A stretch of DNA of 64,000 nt from Paenibacillus wynnii. GTDB lineage: Bacteria; Bacillota; Bacilli; Paenibacillales; Paenibacillaceae. The notes beneath the pieces were generated by a model. That model was given only the letters and a program-made list of their open reading frames with translations. It ran no database searches and was not told the DNA's origin. A program made the translations under genes and the position numbers. Numbering within the stretch: position 1 is the stretch's first letter; each line of letters starts with the position of its first letter. Location of the stretch: positions 806,001 through 870,000 of the forward strand of contig NZ_JQCR01000002.1 of assembly GCF_000757885.1 (NCBI RefSeq). The letters run 5' to 3'. Positions 61,590-64,000 of the stretch are shown here, one piece after another.

Positions 61590-62771
61590 TTAAGGCTGTA
61601 AAAGGGCGTTAACCAGGTTAGGAGCTGCGCCTTCGCGTACATAAACACGGGGCACTCGGTGGGCCAGCATGCAAATGACCTCGTAGTGAATCGTTCCTAG
61701 ATGGAGCGCCAACTCGTCTGCCGTGATGGACACGTCAGCTTGGCGGCCGATGAGTACAACCTCTTCGCCAGCTTGGATTTGTTCCGCTTCTTCAGCGAAA
61801 GATTTGAGCGATACCATACACTGGTCCATGCAGATAGTTCCGACGACCGGAACGCGGCGTCCGCGTATTAGCACCTCAGCTTTGCCGCTTAACATGCGGG
61901 AATATCCATCAGCGTAACCTACAGGGAGCGTTGCAATAATCTCTTCACTCTCCGTAACGTAACGCGTACCATAACTGATGCCCCAATGGGGCGGCAGACT
62001 TTTGATAAACACTGCCTGCGTCTTCAGCGTCAATACCGGGCGTATAGCTATCAAGTGGCGGTTCACCTCGGCGGACGGGTAGAAACCGTATATACTGATA
62101 CCTATACGAACCATATTGATGGACAAATGAGGTGTATCAATGGCTGTAGCGCTGTTGCCCGTATGTATAATCGGGATGACGAATTCTTTCTCCCGAAGCG
62201 CTTCTGCCACGCCCGTGAACCGTCGGTGCTGGTCCAATGTATAGCTTTTGTCTTCTTCATCTGCTTTGGCAAAATGGGTAAACATTCCCTCCAGCTCCGC
62301 CTGCGCTGTCTTATGCACTTCCTCGATAAATGCAGGTGCTTCCTCTGGCAAAAGTCCCAGCCGCCCCATCCCGCTATCTATCTTGACGTGCACCTTCAAC
62401 CTATGGTCCGGATTCAAGGGAAGACGTTTAATCGCCTCCAATACCTCCGGAGTGAAAATAGTTACGGTTACATTATTTTCCCAGGCAACGGCTATTCCTT
62501 CTGGAGAAGTGTAGCCCAGTACCAGGATAGGAAGTAGTATTCCCGCCTGACGCAGCTCCAATGCTTCATCCAAAAAAGCCACACTCACATAGTCCGCACC
62601 CAGGGCTTCAAGTTCCCGTGTCACTTCCACTGCTCCATGGCCATACGCGTTTCCTTTGACACATGCCATAAACTTCGTCTCCGCCGGCAAAAACTTGCGA
62701 AAGGCTTCGTAATTGGCACGTAAATCATCCAGATTAATCTCGGCTACTGTCGGTCGATAGCTTGCTTGCAC
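61590..62771 (-). CDS. alr: Alanine racemase
   Basis: 393 residues from GTG 62771, seven bases after AAGGTGA. PLP enzyme making D-alanine for peptidoglycan. The PLP Lys is in CVKGNAYGHG near residue 39; the second catalytic Tyr is in WGISYGTRY (about 260), with VGYADGYSR following. Conserved place between ydcC and the ndoAI-ndoA pair. Confidence 0.97.
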   Translation of the reverse strand: MQASYRPTVAEINLDDLRANYEAFRKFLPAETKFMACVKGNAYGHGAVEVTRELEALGADYVSVAFLDEALELRQAGILLPILVLGYTSPEGIAVAWENNVTVTIFTPEVLEAIKRLPLNPDHRLKVHVKIDSGMGRLGLLPEEAPAFIEEVHKTAQAELEGMFTHFAKADEEDKSYTLDQHRRFTGVAEALREKEFVIPIIHTGNSATAIDTPHLSINMVRIGISIYGFYPSAEVNRHLIAIRPVLTLKTQAVFIKSLPPHWGISYGTRYVTESEEIIATLPVGYADGYSRMLSGKAEVLIRGRRVPVVGTICMDQCMVSLKSFAEEAEQIQAGEEVVLIGRQADVSITADELALHLGTIHYEVICMLAHRVPRVYVREGAAPNLVNALLQP

Positions 62772-62928
62772 TTCAAAGTCACCTTCTTACGTAAAATAAA
62801 CGTCATCTGCAGTATCACATAGACCACTGCCCTTAATGGTAATGGTAATGCTACAGAAGGGGGCTGTCAATGAAAGCAGCGCTATCTAGTGAATAGGAAT
62901 AATTACCCTTTCCGGCCAAAAAAGAAAA

Positions 62929-62981
62929 AGGCGGATTCAACGCTGTAGAGGAAGTGCTCCCACATTGCGCAGAATCCGCCT
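62929..62981 (-). terminator. Terminator after ydcC
   Basis: AGGCGGATTC/GAATCCGCCT, 10 bp with a long partly paired loop, then TTTTTCTTTTTT on the minus strand. It separates ydcC from alr, which therefore needs its own promoter in 62772-62928; none is obvious to me. Confidence 0.85.
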
Positions 62982-62989
62982 ACTATTTA

Positions 62990-64000
62990 TTATTTACCCG
63001 ATTGTCCCTGCATAGAAGCGGCAATTTGAATCATTTCCGTAACTGGCAGGTTCGAGCTTGTAATCCGGTACTCCAGACCTTCTGTCATCCAGGTTAAAGT
63101 CTGCTGTTCGTCACCGCTAAGTAAGCCGACAGTAAAGCCTAAATCAATTCCCTCGCCGGGCACCAGTGACACCGCACGATCTAGAGGCCGGGCTTCCATA
63201 ATAGTATATTGATAAACCCCGTCATAGCGAATAAGAACGGCGTGGTCTTTACTACCCTCTATTTTATGGGAATCTTTGAAAGTAACCCCGACCGGAATAT
63301 ATTGCGGTTCAATAATTCCGAAATCCCCAAGCTCAGCAGAGACCGGTTGTTCCGATACTCCATCATCCGCAGGTACCACCGGGTTCCCATTCTCATCGAC
63401 CTGGGCTACGGTGCTCTCCGAAGTCGTTTGTGAGGTCATATTCTTCTTCATATCAAAAGAATCCTCAGCAAACTTCGGATTAAAGTCAAAGCTGTCGAAT
63501 TTCACGTCGACCACAACTTTGGCTTCCGAATCAGACACCTGTACTTGCTTGGGTGCATAAGACTTTTTGTCCAACCAAATCTTCTGGCGCACAAGCGCAG
63601 GACTTTGATAATTAGCCGCCACCTCAAATATGTAGCTATCCTTATCATCTACAAACTGGCGGTTGTTATCGGAGGTAATGCCCCGTACCAATGTCTGGTA
63701 GAGATAGACCTGACCTTGATTATCCGGCCAATCACTTTGGAAGCGGAAGCTTTTGTTGAGGCTTGGTGTCAGCACGAACACCCCGTCATCATTACGAAGC
63801 ACAATTTGCGTGATATCCTTCTGAACATTGGATAAGCTGATCCGGTAATACGATGGATTCTTGTACCAGACCTCTACTTTATACTCCTGCGGCTGTTCGC
63901 CGGTATACAGAGTCATCGTGCCCGAGCCTTGATATGCTCCCTGCTTACTCTCCAACTTGTCGGCCACATCGTTCAAATCTTTGACTATGGAAGCAGAATC
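62990..64000 (-). CDS. ydcC: YdcC-like LolA-family lipoprotein, 5' part cut off by the window
   Basis: 337 visible codons, running off the window at 64000; the N-terminal signal and lipobox are not visible. The LolA-like half has VEVWYKNPSYYRISL, IVLRNDDGVFVLTPSLNKSFRFQ and KIWLDKKSYAPKQV, close to B. subtilis YdcC, a sporulation-linked lipoprotein. The C-terminal part adds a DUF4367-like domain ending in TWMTEGLEYRITSS. A linker of about 40 polar residues (QTTSESTVAQ...) lies between. Confidence 0.88.
   Translation of the reverse strand, partial: DSASIVKDLNDVADKLESKQGAYQGSGTMTLYTGEQPQEYKVEVWYKNPSYYRISLSNVQKDITQIVLRNDDGVFVLTPSLNKSFRFQSDWPDNQGQVYLYQTLVRGITSDNNRQFVDDKDSYIFEVAANYQSPALVRQKIWLDKKSYAPKQVQVSDSEAKVVVDVKFDSFDFNPKFAEDSFDMKKNMTSQTTSESTVAQVDENGNPVVPADDGVSEQPVSAELGDFGIIEPQYIPVGVTFKDSHKIEGSKDHAVLIRYDGVYQYTIMEARPLDRAVSLVPGEGIDLGFTVGLLSGDEQQTLTWMTEGLEYRITSSNLPVTEMIQIAASMQGQSGK

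Overview
The window looks like chromosomal DNA of a Gram-positive, endospore-forming Paenibacillus-type bacterium. The evidence is the sporulation gene cmpA, surface proteins with S-layer homology (SLH) domains, strong AGGAGG-type ribosome sites with frequent TTG/GTG starts, sigma-A promoters, and a block ordered much as in Bacillus subtilis (ydcC, alr, ndoAI/ndoA, tex, cmpA, sprT). No species was identified; everything here was read by eye from sequence and remembered protein families, with no database search.

Layout. 1-2.1 kb: end of nfo (endonuclease IV), a DUF2621 membrane protein and a TIGR01777-type oxidoreductase. 2.1-12.6 kb: one minus-strand Tad (tight adherence) pilus operon, tadZ-cpaF-tadB-tadC-pilin-like-TadE-like-DUF5702-TadE-like-prepilin peptidase-FHA, read from a sigma-A promoter and through an intrinsic terminator lying in its leader. 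12.6-15.7 kb: small single genes (thermonuclease-like lipoprotein, DCC thiol-disulfide protein, a Cys-rich unknown, glutathione peroxidase behind a perfect OhrR-type operator, DUF1304 protein). 15.8-20.1 kb: a glucitol/sorbitol PTS operon headed by its own SorC-family regulator.

20.25-33.63 kb: a putative island, bounded on the left by a 29-nt copy of the 3' end of tRNA-Leu(GAG) and on the right by an intact tRNA-Leu(GAG). It carries a secreted GH43 enzyme plus an operon for a CUT1 sugar importer (no ATPase gene), an acyltransferase, a lipoprotein GH43, a GH2 enzyme and a truncated GntR protein, with an ArsR-type regulator gene upstream. This set fits breakdown and uptake of an arabinan- or arabinoxylan-like polymer; the operon promoter is consensus, overlaps a catabolite-repression (cre) site, and has a long inverted repeat in its leader. 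33.6-35.4 kb: a phage-like divergent xre/cro pair and a PAS protein, followed by a second tRNA-Leu(GAG) and tRNA-Glu.

35.4-43.5 kb: alanine dehydrogenase, a complete Liv branched-chain amino-acid ABC transporter, tRNA-Ser and tRNA-Asn, an MBL-fold hydrolase and an Lrp/AsnC regulator. 43.5-50.3 kb: one 2,237-residue SLH protein with seven beta-trefoil-like modules and a beta-helix resembling GH87 alpha-1,3-glucanase. 50.4-64 kb: the conserved sprT/cmpA ... tex/mazEF/alr/ydcC neighbourhood, interrupted by an accessory block (small membrane protein, Tet(M)-like GTPase with an altered decoding-site loop, SLH/PrcB-like protein, and a MerR-methyltransferase gene translationally coupled to a NudK-DUF4406 gene behind a textbook 19-bp-spacer MerR promoter). 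Two arrays of one short intergenic repeat family lie on either side of that block.

Most worth following up: the tRNA-Leu-bounded island, the Tad leader terminator, the OhrR-box glutathione peroxidase, the MerR-methyltransferase/NudK unit, the variant Tet(M)-like factor, the trefoil/SLH giant, and the dispersed repeat family.
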